From positions 5,518,001-5,582,000 of the forward strand of contig NZ_CP108054.1 of NCBI RefSeq assembly GCF_036173125.1: a stretch of 64,000 nucleotides of DNA. Reading direction: 5' to 3'. The notes beneath the pieces were generated by a model. That model did no database searches. It was not told where the DNA came from and saw only the letters and a program-made list of their open reading frames with translations. This document shows, piece after piece, positions 33,584 through 41,868 of this stretch (the first letter of the stretch is position 1; every line of letters starts with the position of its first letter). This DNA comes from Streptomyces sp. NBC_00286 (GTDB lineage Bacteria; Actinomycetota; Actinomycetes; Streptomycetales; Streptomycetaceae). The translations under genes were made by a program, and so were the position numbers.

Positions 33584-35716
33584 ATGAGCAACCAGCAGTG
33601 GCGGGCGCCCCGCTCGAGCGACGCCGAGGGCGGGGGATGGTCCGAGGAGGGCCACGGCTCCTATCAGAGCCACGGGTCCCGTGAGGGGCGTGGGTCCGAG
33701 GAGGGCCACGGCTCCCATCAGGTCCACGGCTCCCGTGAAGGCCTTGGGTCCCGTGAGGGGCATGGTTCCCACGAGGGCCGCGGCTCCCGTGAGGGGCACG
33801 GCTCCCATCAGCAGCAGCCCCGCTGGCCCGGGCAGCAGGCCTCCGACGAGGACCCGCAGCAGCAGACGCAGCAGTGGGAGGGGCAGACGTGGGACACGCA
33901 GACGCATGCGCGTCCGGTGCGGGTTGCGCCTCCGGCTGGCGGGCCGAATGCGGCTGCGGCTCCGCCTCCGGGTGCGGGTGTGGGGCCGTCTCCGGCTCGG
34001 ACCCCGACTCCGGCTGCGGCGCCGAACGCGGTTCCGGCTGCAGCGCCGGATGCGGGTCCGGCTCCGACTCCGGCTGCGGGTTCGAATCCGGGTCCGGCTC
34101 CGGCTCCTGGTCAGGCTCCGGCTGAGCCGGTGTATGGGACGGGGCAGGGGTACGGGGTTCTTGGTTCCGGGTGGGATCGCGGGGCTGGGGAGTACGGGGC
34201 TCAGGGCCAGGCGTCGGGTTATGCGGCGCCGGCGTCGGATCAGCGGCCGCAGGGGTACGGAGCTCAAGCTCCGGCATCGGACCAGCGGTCCCAGGGATAT
34301 GGAGCTCCCGCTCCGGTGTCGGACCAGCGGTCCCGGGAGTACGGGGCTCCAGCTCCGGGTTCGGCTCCGGGTTCGGCTTCGGCTTCGGACCAGCGGTCGC
34401 AGGAGTACGGGGCTCCGGCTTCGGATCTGCGGCCTCAGGGATATGGGGCTCCCACTCCCGCTCCGGTGTCGGACCAGCGGTCCCGGGAGTACGGGGCTCC
34501 AGCTCCGGGTTCGGCTCCGGGTTCGGCTTCGGCTTCGGACCAGCGGTCGCAGGAGTACGGGGCTCCGGCTTCGGATCTGCGGCCTCAGGGATATGGGGCT
34601 CCCACTCCCGCTCCGGTGTCGGACCAGCGGTCCCGGGAGTACGGGGCTCTGGCCTCGGACCAGGGGTCTCAGGGGTACGGGGCTCCAGCTCCGGGTTCTG
34701 CTTCGGATCAGCCGTCCCAGGTGTACGGGGCTCCGGCTTCGGCTTGGGATCACGCGGACCAGGGCCAGGGGTACGTGCAGGGGCCCGCGTACGGGGACTT
34801 CGCGCCCGCGCCCGCGTCTGCCGCTGCACCTGCGTCCGTGCCCGCAACTGTGCCCGCAACTGCGCCCGCGTCGGCGGCAGTTGGCGATCCGGCTGCCGCT
34901 GTCCCTGCCTCCGGTTCCGCCCCCGCCTACGGGCCGCCCACCCTCACCGGCAACCCCCGCGTCACCGACGCCCAGCGGGCCCGCGCCGAGGGGCGTTCGC
35001 CGATCATCGAACCGGGTGGGCAGCCGGCCGTGCTCACGGCGGTACTCGGGTTGCTGCTTGCGGGAACGGCGGCGGTCGGCGAGTACGCACTCGTCGTTCC
35101 GCTGGTGATCCTGCAGGCGGTGACCGCGGCGGGCTGGTTCCGGCTGAACGGCATGTGGCCCGCCCGGCAGGGCATCGCGCTGGCCTTCGCGGGTGCGCTC
35201 ACGGCGGATGCCGTGCTGCTCTCGGCTGGGCGTGAACACGCCCCCGCCGCGATTCTCGGCACGCTCGGAGTGTGGGTCCTGCTCGTACTGGTCCTGCAGC
35301 TCCGTAGCCGGGCCGAACCCGATGAGCGGATGTACGGGCTGATGGCCACGGTTGCTTCTGCGGCGTTGGCCATTCTCGCGACTGGGCATCTCGCGGCGGT
35401 CGCGGATGCGGTGACGGTGGGTGGTGCGGCGGTTGCGGCGGCGATCCTGGCCCGCGCGCTTCCCCTGCCGACGCCGGCGTCGGTGCTTGTTGCCCTGCTG
35501 GCGGCGGCGGGTGTTGGCCTCGTGGCCGGCGGTCTGACCGACCTGGGCATGGACGGTGCCCTCCTCGGTGCCGCGGCCGGCGCCTGTGCCCTGATCGGCC
35601 ACCGGGTCGCCAGTTACGACTACCCGTCCCGTTTCGTCCACTTCACGGCGGGAGTTGCCTTGCCGCTGGCGGCGGCGGCTCCGGCGGTGTACTTGCTGGG
35701 CAGGGCGCTGGGCTGA
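33584..35716 (+). CDS. Repeat-rich membrane protein of unknown function
   Basis: The 710-aa frame has about 435 low-complexity N-terminal residues: first Ser/Gly/His/Glu repeats (GSREGHGSHE type), then Ala/Pro, then many DQRSREYGAPAP-type units. A C-terminal domain of about 240 residues follows with around eight membrane helices (from QPAVLTAVLGLLLAGTAAVG). The ATG at 33584 is used; a GTG at 33572 is possible but lies against the GGAGG. The membrane part probably anchors a long cytoplasmic tail. No family function is known to me. Confidence 0.78.
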   Translation: MSNQQWRAPRSSDAEGGGWSEEGHGSYQSHGSREGRGSEEGHGSHQVHGSREGLGSREGHGSHEGRGSREGHGSHQQQPRWPGQQASDEDPQQQTQQWEGQTWDTQTHARPVRVAPPAGGPNAAAAPPPGAGVGPSPARTPTPAAAPNAVPAAAPDAGPAPTPAAGSNPGPAPAPGQAPAEPVYGTGQGYGVLGSGWDRGAGEYGAQGQASGYAAPASDQRPQGYGAQAPASDQRSQGYGAPAPVSDQRSREYGAPAPGSAPGSASASDQRSQEYGAPASDLRPQGYGAPTPAPVSDQRSREYGAPAPGSAPGSASASDQRSQEYGAPASDLRPQGYGAPTPAPVSDQRSREYGALASDQGSQGYGAPAPGSASDQPSQVYGAPASAWDHADQGQGYVQGPAYGDFAPAPASAAAPASVPATVPATAPASAAVGDPAAAVPASGSAPAYGPPTLTGNPRVTDAQRARAEGRSPIIEPGGQPAVLTAVLGLLLAGTAAVGEYALVVPLVILQAVTAAGWFRLNGMWPARQGIALAFAGALTADAVLLSAGREHAPAAILGTLGVWVLLVLVLQLRSRAEPDERMYGLMATVASAALAILATGHLAAVADAVTVGGAAVAAAILARALPLPTPASVLVALLAAAGVGLVAGGLTDLGMDGALLGAAAGACALIGHRVASYDYPSRFVHFTAGVALPLAAAAPAVYLLGRALG
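34305..34649 (+). repeat. 150-bp exact tandem repeat in coding sequence
   Basis: The segment starting GGACCAGCGGTCCCGGGAGT begins at 34321, 34471 and 34621. The first two full copies look identical at DNA level, giving in-frame 50-residue repeats. Exact identity suggests recent slippage or unequal crossover and a length-variable tract. Confidence 0.88.
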
Positions 35717-35737
35717 GGGCGGGGTTGTCTCGCCCCC

Positions 35738-36050
35738 GCCGCCCCTACCCGTCCCATACCAAGGGGCTCCGCCCCTTCGACCCCGCTGGGGCTCGGCCCA
35801 GACCCCACCAGGGGCTCCGCCACTGGACCCCATCGGCCTGAACGGCCTCGTCCTCAAACGCCGGACGGGCTGAAAAAACAGACCGTCCGGCGCTTGAGGA
35901 CCGGGGGTCCGGGGGCTGGCCCCCGAGCGGGGTCCGGGGGCTGGCCCCCGAGCGGGGTCCGGGGCGGAGCCCCGAAGGGCGTCTGAGGGGATAGCCGGAC
36001 GGGTAAGGGCGGCGGGGGCGAAAACCCCAGGCCCCCAACCCCCACCTGTC
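35738..36050. repeat. Second dispersed repeat family with hairpin
   Basis: Arms 35850-35868 and 35883-35901 (GTCCTCAAACGCCGGACGG, one mismatch) form a 19-bp stem around an A-rich loop. A 25-bp tandem (GGTCCGGGGGCTGGCCCCCG plus AGCGG) follows, with starts at 35906, 35931 and a degenerate copy at 35956. Flanks carry GGGGCTCCGCCCC-type palindromes. The family is typical of Streptomyces intergenic regions and probably includes terminators. No gene lies in 35717-36097. Confidence 0.85.
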
Positions 36051-36097
36051 ACCCCTTCTTTGCGAGGAGGTCCCGGTGTCCACGCCGGGGAGGAAGC

Positions 36098-36514
36098 GCA
36101 TTCGGGTGTCGCGACGCGGAGTGTCGCCGCATCCGGTTCAAGGCGTGGAGCGCCCGTACCGCTGCCAGCCTTGGCGAGCAGCCGAAGTTCTTGGCCAGGG
36201 CCACCACGGCCCGCAAGGCCGCCGACGCCGCCATCGGCGCCACCAAACAGGCCCTGATCGAGATGGGCCGCAAGCACGGGCGGGACCTCCGCCTGGTCCA
36301 CCCCGCGCACACCACGATGGACTGCGCGCAGTGCGGAGCGAGAGCCAAGCACGCACTGCCGCTGGGTGAGCGCACCTACACCTGCACCGCATGCGGAGTG
36401 TCCCGTCCGAGGGACAAGAACTCCGCCCGCGTGATGCTCGTCCGGGCTGGTCTCAACCCGGCTGGTGCCGAGGGCACAAGACCTCCTGGAGCGCTGCTCC
36501 AGGAGGCGGCCTGA
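36098..36514 (+). pseudogene. TnpB (IS200/IS605 OrfB) relic
   Basis: An open frame ends with a TnpB C-terminus: IEMGRKHGRDLRLVHPAHTT, then the zinc-ribbon pair CAQCGA and CTACGV, and RDKNSARVMLVRAG. TnpB proteins are RNA-guided nucleases of about 400 aa. Here only about 100 recognisable residues remain, preceded by degraded sequence with no RuvC-type N-terminal part or proper start. It is therefore inactive as a nuclease. The coding end contains a perfect 11-bp hairpin (36482-36506). Confidence 0.85.
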
Positions 36515-36550
36515 GCCAGGAATCCCCTCTTCAGGGAGGGGAGGATTCAA
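36482..36550 (+). ncRNA. Possible omega-RNA 3' region of the TnpB relic
   Basis: A perfect hairpin CCTCCTGGAGC/GCTCCAGGAGG (36482-36506, loop GCT) is followed six bases after the TnpB stop by a bulged hairpin from GAATCCCCTC to GAGGGGAGGATTC (36520-36548). In IS605-type elements the tnpB 3' end and right end form the guide RNA scaffold. This layout fits, though expression is unproven. Confidence 0.45.
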
Positions 36551-36659
36551 AGGTGATCGACAACCCAACCCAATCCCCACCCCCCAACCCCCCACCCGAG
36601 TTACCCTCGCTCGACGGCCACCAGAGGCCGTCGATGCCGAGGTGGGGGAACACCAAGAC

Positions 36660-37409
36660 ATGCGCGCACTGCGAATACTCCTGATCGTCGCCGTCATTCT
36701 CGGCGGACTCTTCGTCATCGCCGACCGCGTACTCGTCGGCTTCGCCGAGGACGAGGCCGCGGACCAGCTGAAGACCAGCGAGGGCCTGGCCAGCACCCCC
36801 GACGTGTCGATCAAGGGCTTCCCCTTCCTCACCCAGATCGTCGGCGGCGAACTCGACGAGATAGAGGTCGGCATCCAGAATTACGAGGCGGACACCGGCG
36901 GCACTGTCCAGAACACCGGCCCCGACAAGATCCGTATCGACGACCTCACCGCCCAGATGCGCGGCGTCGCCTTCTCCGGCGACTACAGCTCCGCCACCGC
37001 CGACTCGGCCACCGGCTCGGCCACGATCTCGTACGACGAACTCCTCAAGGCCGCCAAGTCCGAACCGGTACAGCTCGCGAGCGGAGTCACCGCCGAAGTC
37101 GTCGGCCTCTCGGACGGCGGCAACGGCAAGATCAAGGTCGAGGTCGAGGCCACGGTGCTCGGCACCAAGCTCCCCCAGCCCGTCTCCGTACTGAGCACGG
37201 TCAGCGTCGAGGGCGACGTCGTCAGGGCGCGCGCCGACTCGCTCCCCGACCTCGGCGTCCAGCTCGCCGAGGACAAGGCTCGTACGGTCACCGATTTCCA
37301 GCAGCGCATCGACGGCCTCCCCGGCGGCATCAAGCTCGACAAGGTCGAGGCGGCCTCGAACGGCGTCGATATCACGGTGAAGGGTTCGGACGTCACACTC
37401 GCCGGGTAG
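36660..37409 (+). CDS. DUF2993 (LmeA-like) protein
   Basis: This 249-aa protein has an N-terminal signal anchor (RALRILLIVAVILGGLFVIA) followed directly by a DUF2993 domain (VSIKGFPFLTQIVGGELDEI). It is a shorter relative of the protein at 14119, sharing the GFPFLTQ segment. A surface or membrane-lipid role is inferred from LmeA. No clear ribosome site precedes the ATG. Confidence 0.88.
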   Translation: MRALRILLIVAVILGGLFVIADRVLVGFAEDEAADQLKTSEGLASTPDVSIKGFPFLTQIVGGELDEIEVGIQNYEADTGGTVQNTGPDKIRIDDLTAQMRGVAFSGDYSSATADSATGSATISYDELLKAAKSEPVQLASGVTAEVVGLSDGGNGKIKVEVEATVLGTKLPQPVSVLSTVSVEGDVVRARADSLPDLGVQLAEDKARTVTDFQQRIDGLPGGIKLDKVEAASNGVDITVKGSDVTLAG

Positions 37410-37678
37410 GACGGGAGTCGATGTAAGACGGCAGTCGAGTCGATTTAAGACGGCAGTCGATGCGGGGCGGGGGCGCGCGTACGAAACCCTCCGCTGTCCG
37501 AAAGGCGAGACGCCCCCGTCCGCCCAGCAGATGCGATGAAGGCGACGCGTCTGCAAGGCCCGTACGAACGCGACCGAGCACGACTTCCCCGCCCCTTCAT
37601 CCCGCATCGCGGACAATCACGTCTCATCATCCGACACGCCGGTGACATGCCAGCCCCACCCTCCCTACGATCGACCCC

Positions 37679-37762
37679 ATGAAGCGACAGCAGGCGGATC
37701 TGACGAAGCGGCGGGCAGTAGACCTGTGCCGTGTCGCCGCCATGCTCTGTCGCACCTTCTGA
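37679..37762 (+). CDS. Cysteine-containing leader peptide
   Basis: A 27-codon frame opens MKRQQADLTKRRAVDLCR and contains a second Cys codon four residues before the stop. Such short peptides with the RAVDLCRVAAMLCR theme precede sulfur-metabolism genes in Streptomyces and are thought to regulate downstream genes by cysteine-dependent attenuation. It lies 155 bases before the sulfurtransferase gene. Confidence 0.75.
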   Translation: MKRQQADLTKRRAVDLCRVAAMLCRTF

Positions 37763-37917
37763 GCGGAAGCGCCGTCTTCCGCGATCCCCGGGCCCTTTGA
37801 CGCGCTCACCAGGTCAGGGCCACCCCCGTGCGCCACGTACGCCGCCGCTGTCCTGCGCGTACCGCACCCACTCATCGACGTACCGCCCCGCCGTAACTGC
37901 CCCGGAGGAGAAACAGA

Positions 37918-38763
37918 ATGAGCCGCAGCGACGTCCTGGTTGACGCGGACTGGGTCCAGGAGCACCTGGACGACCCGAGTGTGGCCGTCGTCGAGGTGGA
38001 CGAGGACACGTCCGCGTACGACAAGAACCACATCAAGAACGCGATCCGCATCGACTGGACCAAGGACCTCCAGGACCCGGTCCGCCGTGACTTCATCGAC
38101 CAGGAGGGCTTCGAGAAGCTCCTGTCGGAGAAGGGCATCGCCAACGACACCACGGTCGTTCTCTACGGCGGCAACAACAACTGGTTCGCCTCGTACGCCT
38201 ACTGGTACTTCAAGCTGTACGGCCACGAGAACGTCAAGCTCCTCGACGGCGGCCGCAAGAAGTGGGAGCTGGACTCCCGCGACCTCGTCGACGGCGCCCA
38301 GGTGCCGAACCGCCCGAAGACCGAGTACAAGGCCAAGCCGCAGGACACCTCGATCCGCGCCTTCCGTGACGATGTCGTCGCCGCGATCGGCGCGCAGAAC
38401 CTGGTCGACGTCCGCTCGCCCGACGAGTTCAGCGGCAAGCTGCTCGCCCCGGCCCACCTGCCGCAGGAGCAGTCGCAGCGCCCCGGCCACGTGCCGAGCG
38501 CCCGCAACATCCCGTGGTCCAAGAACGCCAACGACGACGGCACCTTCAAGTCGGACGACGAGCTCAAGGAGCTCTACGCCGAGGAGCAGGTCGACCTCGC
38601 CAAGGACACCATCGCGTACTGCCGCATCGGTGAGCGCTCGGCCCTGACCTGGTTCGTCCTGCACGAGCTGCTCGGCGTCGAGAACGTCAAGAACTACGAC
38701 GGTTCCTGGACCGAGTACGGCTCCCTCGTCGGCGTGCCGATCGAGCTCGGCGCCAACAAGTAA
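37918..38763 (+). CDS. Thiosulfate/3-mercaptopyruvate sulfurtransferase
   Basis: The 281-aa enzyme has two rhodanese domains. The first carries DVLVDADWVQEHLDDPSVAV; the second has the catalytic Cys in AYCRIGERSALTWF (about residue 233). It moves sulfane sulfur to an acceptor such as cyanide or thiols. GGAGGAG precedes the ATG. The upstream leader peptide suggests cysteine-responsive control, and the DUF1416 gene 44 bases downstream is probably co-transcribed. Confidence 0.94.
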   Translation: MSRSDVLVDADWVQEHLDDPSVAVVEVDEDTSAYDKNHIKNAIRIDWTKDLQDPVRRDFIDQEGFEKLLSEKGIANDTTVVLYGGNNNWFASYAYWYFKLYGHENVKLLDGGRKKWELDSRDLVDGAQVPNRPKTEYKAKPQDTSIRAFRDDVVAAIGAQNLVDVRSPDEFSGKLLAPAHLPQEQSQRPGHVPSARNIPWSKNANDDGTFKSDDELKELYAEEQVDLAKDTIAYCRIGERSALTWFVLHELLGVENVKNYDGSWTEYGSLVGVPIELGANK

Positions 38764-38807
38764 GCCCCCGACCTTTCAACTACCTCTCAGACTCTCAGGA
38801 GCAGCAC

Positions 38808-39095
38808 ATGTGTGGAGCGAAGGCCGGCGGCCCCGACGCCTCGACGATCAAGCCCGGTGAGACCACCATCCAGGGCCAGGTGACCAAGGACGGCGAGCCC
38901 GTGGTCGGCTACGTCCGCCTGCTTGACTCGACCGGCGAGTTCACCGCCGAGGTCCCGACCTCGGCGACCGGACAGTTCCGTTTCTACGCGGCCGAGGGCA
39001 CGTGGACCGTACGCGCCCTCGTCCCGGGCGGTACCGCGGACCGTACGGTCGTCGCCCAGACGGGCGGGCTGTCCGAGGTCGCGATCGCCGTCTGA
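38808..39095 (+). CDS. DUF1416 protein
   Basis: This 95-aa protein (opens MCGAKAGGPDASTIKPGETT) belongs to DUF1416, regularly found after sulfurtransferase genes in actinobacteria. The beta-rich body (GQVTKDGEPVVGYVRLLDST) resembles a small carboxypeptidase-regulatory-like sandwich. A role in sulfur transfer is inferred from linkage. Two hairpins follow. Confidence 0.92.
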   Translation: MCGAKAGGPDASTIKPGETTIQGQVTKDGEPVVGYVRLLDSTGEFTAEVPTSATGQFRFYAAEGTWTVRALVPGGTADRTVVAQTGGLSEVAIAV

Positions 39096-39109
39096 ACGAC
39101 GCCTGATTG

Positions 39110-39223
39110 CCGTCGGATCGCCGTTTGAACGGTCCGACGGCACGCACCGTATGAAAGGGCCGAAGGGCCGCACCCCTGGGAGTTGGACGCCACCACTTTT
39201 GGTCGGGGTGCGGCCCTTCGGCC
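39110..39223. terminator. Two terminator-like hairpins
   Basis: The first (39110-39140) pairs CCGTCGGA/TCCGACGG around an inner CCGTTTGAACGG palindrome. The second has perfect 19-base arms at 39158-39176 and 39205-39223 with a 28-base loop. They separate DUF1416 from the next gene. Confidence 0.8.
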
Positions 39224-39263
39224 TGCCCGGAACTCCGGGCCTCTCCGGGCCTACGCTGGAGGT

Positions 39264-39530
39264 ATGTACGCACGACGGCGTCACGCCTACTTCGCCATGA
39301 TGGGCACGTGCATCGGACTCTTCGTCCTGGCCTGGGGAGTCGTGCGGCTCTGGTCGATGCCCGTGGCCGTCGGGATGTGCGTCGTGGCGATGGTGATTCC
39401 GCCCCTCGCCGCCATGGTCGCCAACCGGCGCGGCCCGGACGACCGCTGGTGGGACGACCCCTCCGGCGATCCGAAGTCCGACGAGTGGTGGGACGAGTTG
39501 GACGGCAAGAAGCGGCGGCCTGGACGGTAA
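39264..39530 (+). CDS. DUF3099 small membrane protein
   Basis: The 88-aa protein has two membrane helices (TCIGLFVLAWGVVRLWS, VAVGMCVVAMVIPPLAAMVA) and an acidic Trp-rich tail (DDRWWDDPSG, DEWWDEL). This pattern matches DUF3099 of actinobacteria. GGAGG overlaps the region just before ATG 39264. Function unknown. Confidence 0.88.
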   Translation: MYARRRHAYFAMMGTCIGLFVLAWGVVRLWSMPVAVGMCVVAMVIPPLAAMVANRRGPDDRWWDDPSGDPKSDEWWDELDGKKRRPGR

Positions 39531-39577
39531 GAGCGGTAAGACTCGACGGTACGAAGCGCCGCCGCTAGAACGGGGCC

Positions 39578-39970
39578 ATGACTCGTACGAAGGTGTCCAC
39601 CGTCGTGCTCGACGCGCACGACGCGCATCAACTGGCCGATTTCTACGTGCGGTTGCTCGGGTACGAGGTACGTGGCGACGAGCCCGACTGGGTGCTCATC
39701 GGGCCCCCGGACGGGGACGGCGTCTCGCTCGCCTTCGAGACCGAGCGGGAGTACGTCCGGCCCGTCTGGCCCACCCGCAAACCCGGTGACCAGCAGATGA
39801 TGCTGCACCTCGACATCGAGGTCGACGACCTGGAGGGCGAGACCGCGCGGGCCGTCGCGGCGGGCGCGACGCTCGCCGACTATCAGCCGCAGGACGATGT
39901 ACGGGTGCTGCTGGACCCCTCCGGGCACCCGTTCTGCCTGTGGACACAGACAGACCCAACAGGTCAGTAG
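39578..39970 (+). CDS. VOC (glyoxalase-fold) protein
   Basis: This 130-aa protein has one VOC domain (STVVLDAHDAHQLADFYVRL near the start, MMLHLDIEVDDLE in the middle, and ending PSGHPFCLW). Metal ligands could be His and Glu residues, but the substrate is not predictable. Its end overlaps the convergent DsrE-type gene by seven bases. Confidence 0.88.
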   Translation: MTRTKVSTVVLDAHDAHQLADFYVRLLGYEVRGDEPDWVLIGPPDGDGVSLAFETEREYVRPVWPTRKPGDQQMMLHLDIEVDDLEGETARAVAAGATLADYQPQDDVRVLLDPSGHPFCLWTQTDPTGQ

Positions 39971-40326
39971 ACGAGCGCCTGGGTGTCGTCCGCCAGCGCC
40001 TCCTGCACGAAGACCTGCGCCCCCGCGATCCGTACGCCCTCGATCACGTCCTTCTCCGTGATGTCCCGCCGGGCCGCGCACTGCGTACAGAGCGTGAGGC
40101 GGCCGCCGGCCAGTACCGATTCGAGCAGGTCGGGGAGCGGGGCCGCGTACGGCAGCTCGAACTCGGCGGCCTGGCCCGGCAGCGCGAACCACGCCGACTC
40201 ACCGGTCAGCCAGAGCGAGACCTCCACCCCGCTGGCCACGGCGACCGCCGCCACCGTGAACGCCTGCGAGCACCGCTCGGGAGCGTCCGCCCCGGCCGTC
40301 ACCTTGATCACGAGCTTCTTCGCCAT
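39964..40326 (-). CDS. DsrE-family protein
   Basis: The 120-aa protein opens MAKKLVIKVTAGADAPERCS and has ESVLAGGRLTLCTQCAARRD with two cysteines, then a region ending FVQEALADDTQALVY. This matches the DsrE/DsrF-like fold used in sulfur-relay proteins, though the role here is unknown. The ATG at 40326 fits the family start; the longer frame upstream runs through dispersed repeats. Confidence 0.85.
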   Translation of the reverse strand: MAKKLVIKVTAGADAPERCSQAFTVAAVAVASGVEVSLWLTGESAWFALPGQAAEFELPYAAPLPDLLESVLAGGRLTLCTQCAARRDITEKDVIEGVRIAGAQVFVQEALADDTQALVY

Positions 40327-40371
40327 AGGAAGAAGCCTAGGCGCTCCGCTGGAAGTGCAGTGATGAGGCCG

Positions 40372-40510
40372 CGGGCCGGTGGGGGCTGGTCGCTCCCCCA
40401 CTCTCGGCTGCGCTCGAGCGGGGGGACCCCCATCGCGGCGGAGCCGCATATGTCACAGCCCCGCGCCCCTTTGGGGCGCTGCCCGAACCGCATCGGACTT
40501 CAGCATGGTT
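40372..40510. repeat. Dispersed intergenic repeat
   Basis: This contains CTCCCCCACTCTCGGCTGCG, a long CGAGCGGGGGGACCCCCAT palindrome-type block, then CGGCGGAGCCGCATATGTCA and CAGCCCCGCGCCCCTTTGGG. Related blocks occur at 30000, 51280 and 56640. No gene in 40327-40618. Confidence 0.75.
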
Positions 40511-40618
40511 GCTTGGTCGCGGCACCTCGCACGGAGCGCCGTTCCACGGCCGCGTAAGCTGGAGCCCGGCTCTGTGTACGGGCCCTACGCCCAACCCCGC
40601 TCATTCAAGGAGCACCCT

Positions 40619-40720
40619 GTGCTTGAGATCTTCTTCGAGGTTCTGCTGATCCTGGTCTGCGTCGGCGTTCTCGCCTTCGCCGGGCTGACCGTGAAGAAGC
40701 TGTACCAGGGCCAGCGCTGA
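40619..40720 (+). CDS. Very small membrane protein (33 aa)
   Basis: A GTG with AAGGAG six bases upstream starts a 33-codon frame: LEIFFEVLLILVCVGVLAF, then GLTVKKLYQGQR. It is a single hydrophobic helix with a basic C-terminal end. It precedes the nitrobindin-like gene by 51 bases and is probably co-transcribed. The longer in-frame opening upstream runs through repeats and is not supported. Confidence 0.7.
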   Translation: MLEIFFEVLLILVCVGVLAFAGLTVKKLYQGQR

Positions 40721-40771
40721 GCGCCGTCACGGACGCCCCCATCACCCACGTACGAGACTTCTGAGCTGATC

Positions 40772-41347
40772 ATGATCGAGATCCCGTCCGACCTCCACAA
40801 GGACCTGGTCCCCCTCGCCTTCCTGCTCGGCAGCTGGACCGGCGCGGGCGTCCACGACTTCCCCGGTGCCGAGAAGTGCAACTTCGGCCAGGAAGTCAGC
40901 TTCAGCCACGACGGGCGGGACTTCCTCGAGTACCACTCGCGTACGTGGGTGCTGGACTCCGAGGGCAACAAGGTGAAGCCGCTGGAGACCGAGACCGGCT
41001 ACTGGCGTATCGACGCCGACCGCAAGGTCGAGGTCGTGATGGTCCGCGACGACGGCGTCGTCGAGGTCTGGTACGGCGAGCTGGCCGACAAGAAGCCGCA
41101 GATCGACCTGGCGACGGACGCGGTCGCGCGCACGGCGGCCTCGGGCCCGTACAGCGGCGGCAAGCGCCTGTACGGCTACGTCAAGAGCGACCTCATGTGG
41201 GTCGGCGAGAAGCAGACCCCCGAGGTACCGCTCCGTCCCTACATGTCCGCCCAGCTCAAGAAGGTCGTCAGCCCCGAGGACGTCGAACGCTGGGCCAAGG
41301 CCCTTCCGGACGACATGCCGGACGACGGGATCGCGTTCTTCAAGTAG
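40772..41347 (+). CDS. Nitrobindin-like heme-binding protein (FABP family)
   Basis: This 191-aa beta-barrel protein has the GxWxGxG-like start (LLGSWTGAGVHDFP) and family segments EVSFSHDGRDFLEYHSRTWV and GYWRIDADRKVEVVM. Related nitrobindins bind ferric heme b and react with nitric oxide or peroxynitrite. The gene lies directly before nur. Confidence 0.9.
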   Translation: MIEIPSDLHKDLVPLAFLLGSWTGAGVHDFPGAEKCNFGQEVSFSHDGRDFLEYHSRTWVLDSEGNKVKPLETETGYWRIDADRKVEVVMVRDDGVVEVWYGELADKKPQIDLATDAVARTAASGPYSGGKRLYGYVKSDLMWVGEKQTPEVPLRPYMSAQLKKVVSPEDVERWAKALPDDMPDDGIAFFK

Positions 41348-41363
41348 CCATAGACTTTCCAGT

Positions 41364-41840
41364 GTGGTGAGCACTCAGAGCAGTACCGGAAGCACCGGAA
41401 GCAGTGCCGAAGGCACTGACTGGAAGAGTGATCTGCGGCAGCGCGGGTACCGGCTGACGCCGCAGCGGCAGCTTGTGCTGGAGGCTGTGGACTCGCTGGA
41501 GCATGCGACGCCCGACGACATCCTCGGGGAAGTGCGGAAGACGGCGTCGGGGGTCAACATCTCCACCGTGTACCGGACGCTGGAGCTTCTCGAGGAGCTC
41601 GGGCTCGTCTCGCACGCCCACCTCGGGCACGGGGCGCCCACGTACCATCTCGCCGACCGTCATCACCATCTCCACCTGGTGTGCCGGGACTGCCGGAACG
41701 TCATCGAGGCGGATGTGTCGGTCGCCGCGGACTTCACGGCGCAGCTGCGGGAGAGCTTCGGGTTCGACACCGATATGAAGCACTTCGCGATCTTCGGCCG
41801 GTGCAAGGACTGCGCGGGCAAGAGCGCGAGCAGGAAATAA
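41364..41840 (+). CDS. nur: Fur-family nickel regulator Nur
   Basis: Nur represses nickel uptake and affects superoxide dismutase genes in S. coelicolor. This 158-aa Fur-family protein has the winged helix (LRQRGYRLTPQRQLVLEAVD, NISTVYRTLELLEELGLV). It then has His-rich metal-binding segments (YHLADRHHHLHLVCRDC) and a C-terminal CKDC. Sequence and position before a ygfZ-like gene support nur over zur or catalase regulators. GTG 41364 or 41367 is the start. Confidence 0.87.
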   Translation: MVSTQSSTGSTGSSAEGTDWKSDLRQRGYRLTPQRQLVLEAVDSLEHATPDDILGEVRKTASGVNISTVYRTLELLEELGLVSHAHLGHGAPTYHLADRHHHLHLVCRDCRNVIEADVSVAADFTAQLRESFGFDTDMKHFAIFGRCKDCAGKSASRK

Positions 41841-41868
41841 AACACGCAACTACTCGGTCGTAGGGTGT

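Noticed and set aside
33341..36874. A 1177-codon open frame on the minus strand
   Set aside because: It runs antisense to the MoaD-like gene, the repeat-rich membrane protein and the TnpB relic, and reflects absence of stop codons in GC-rich repeats. Its translation is low-complexity Arg/Pro/Ser with no domain.
37460..37645. A 61-codon plus-strand frame before the leader peptide
   Set aside because: Composition is Arg/Pro-rich noise, no ribosome site, and it overlaps the presumed promoter region of the sulfurtransferase operon.
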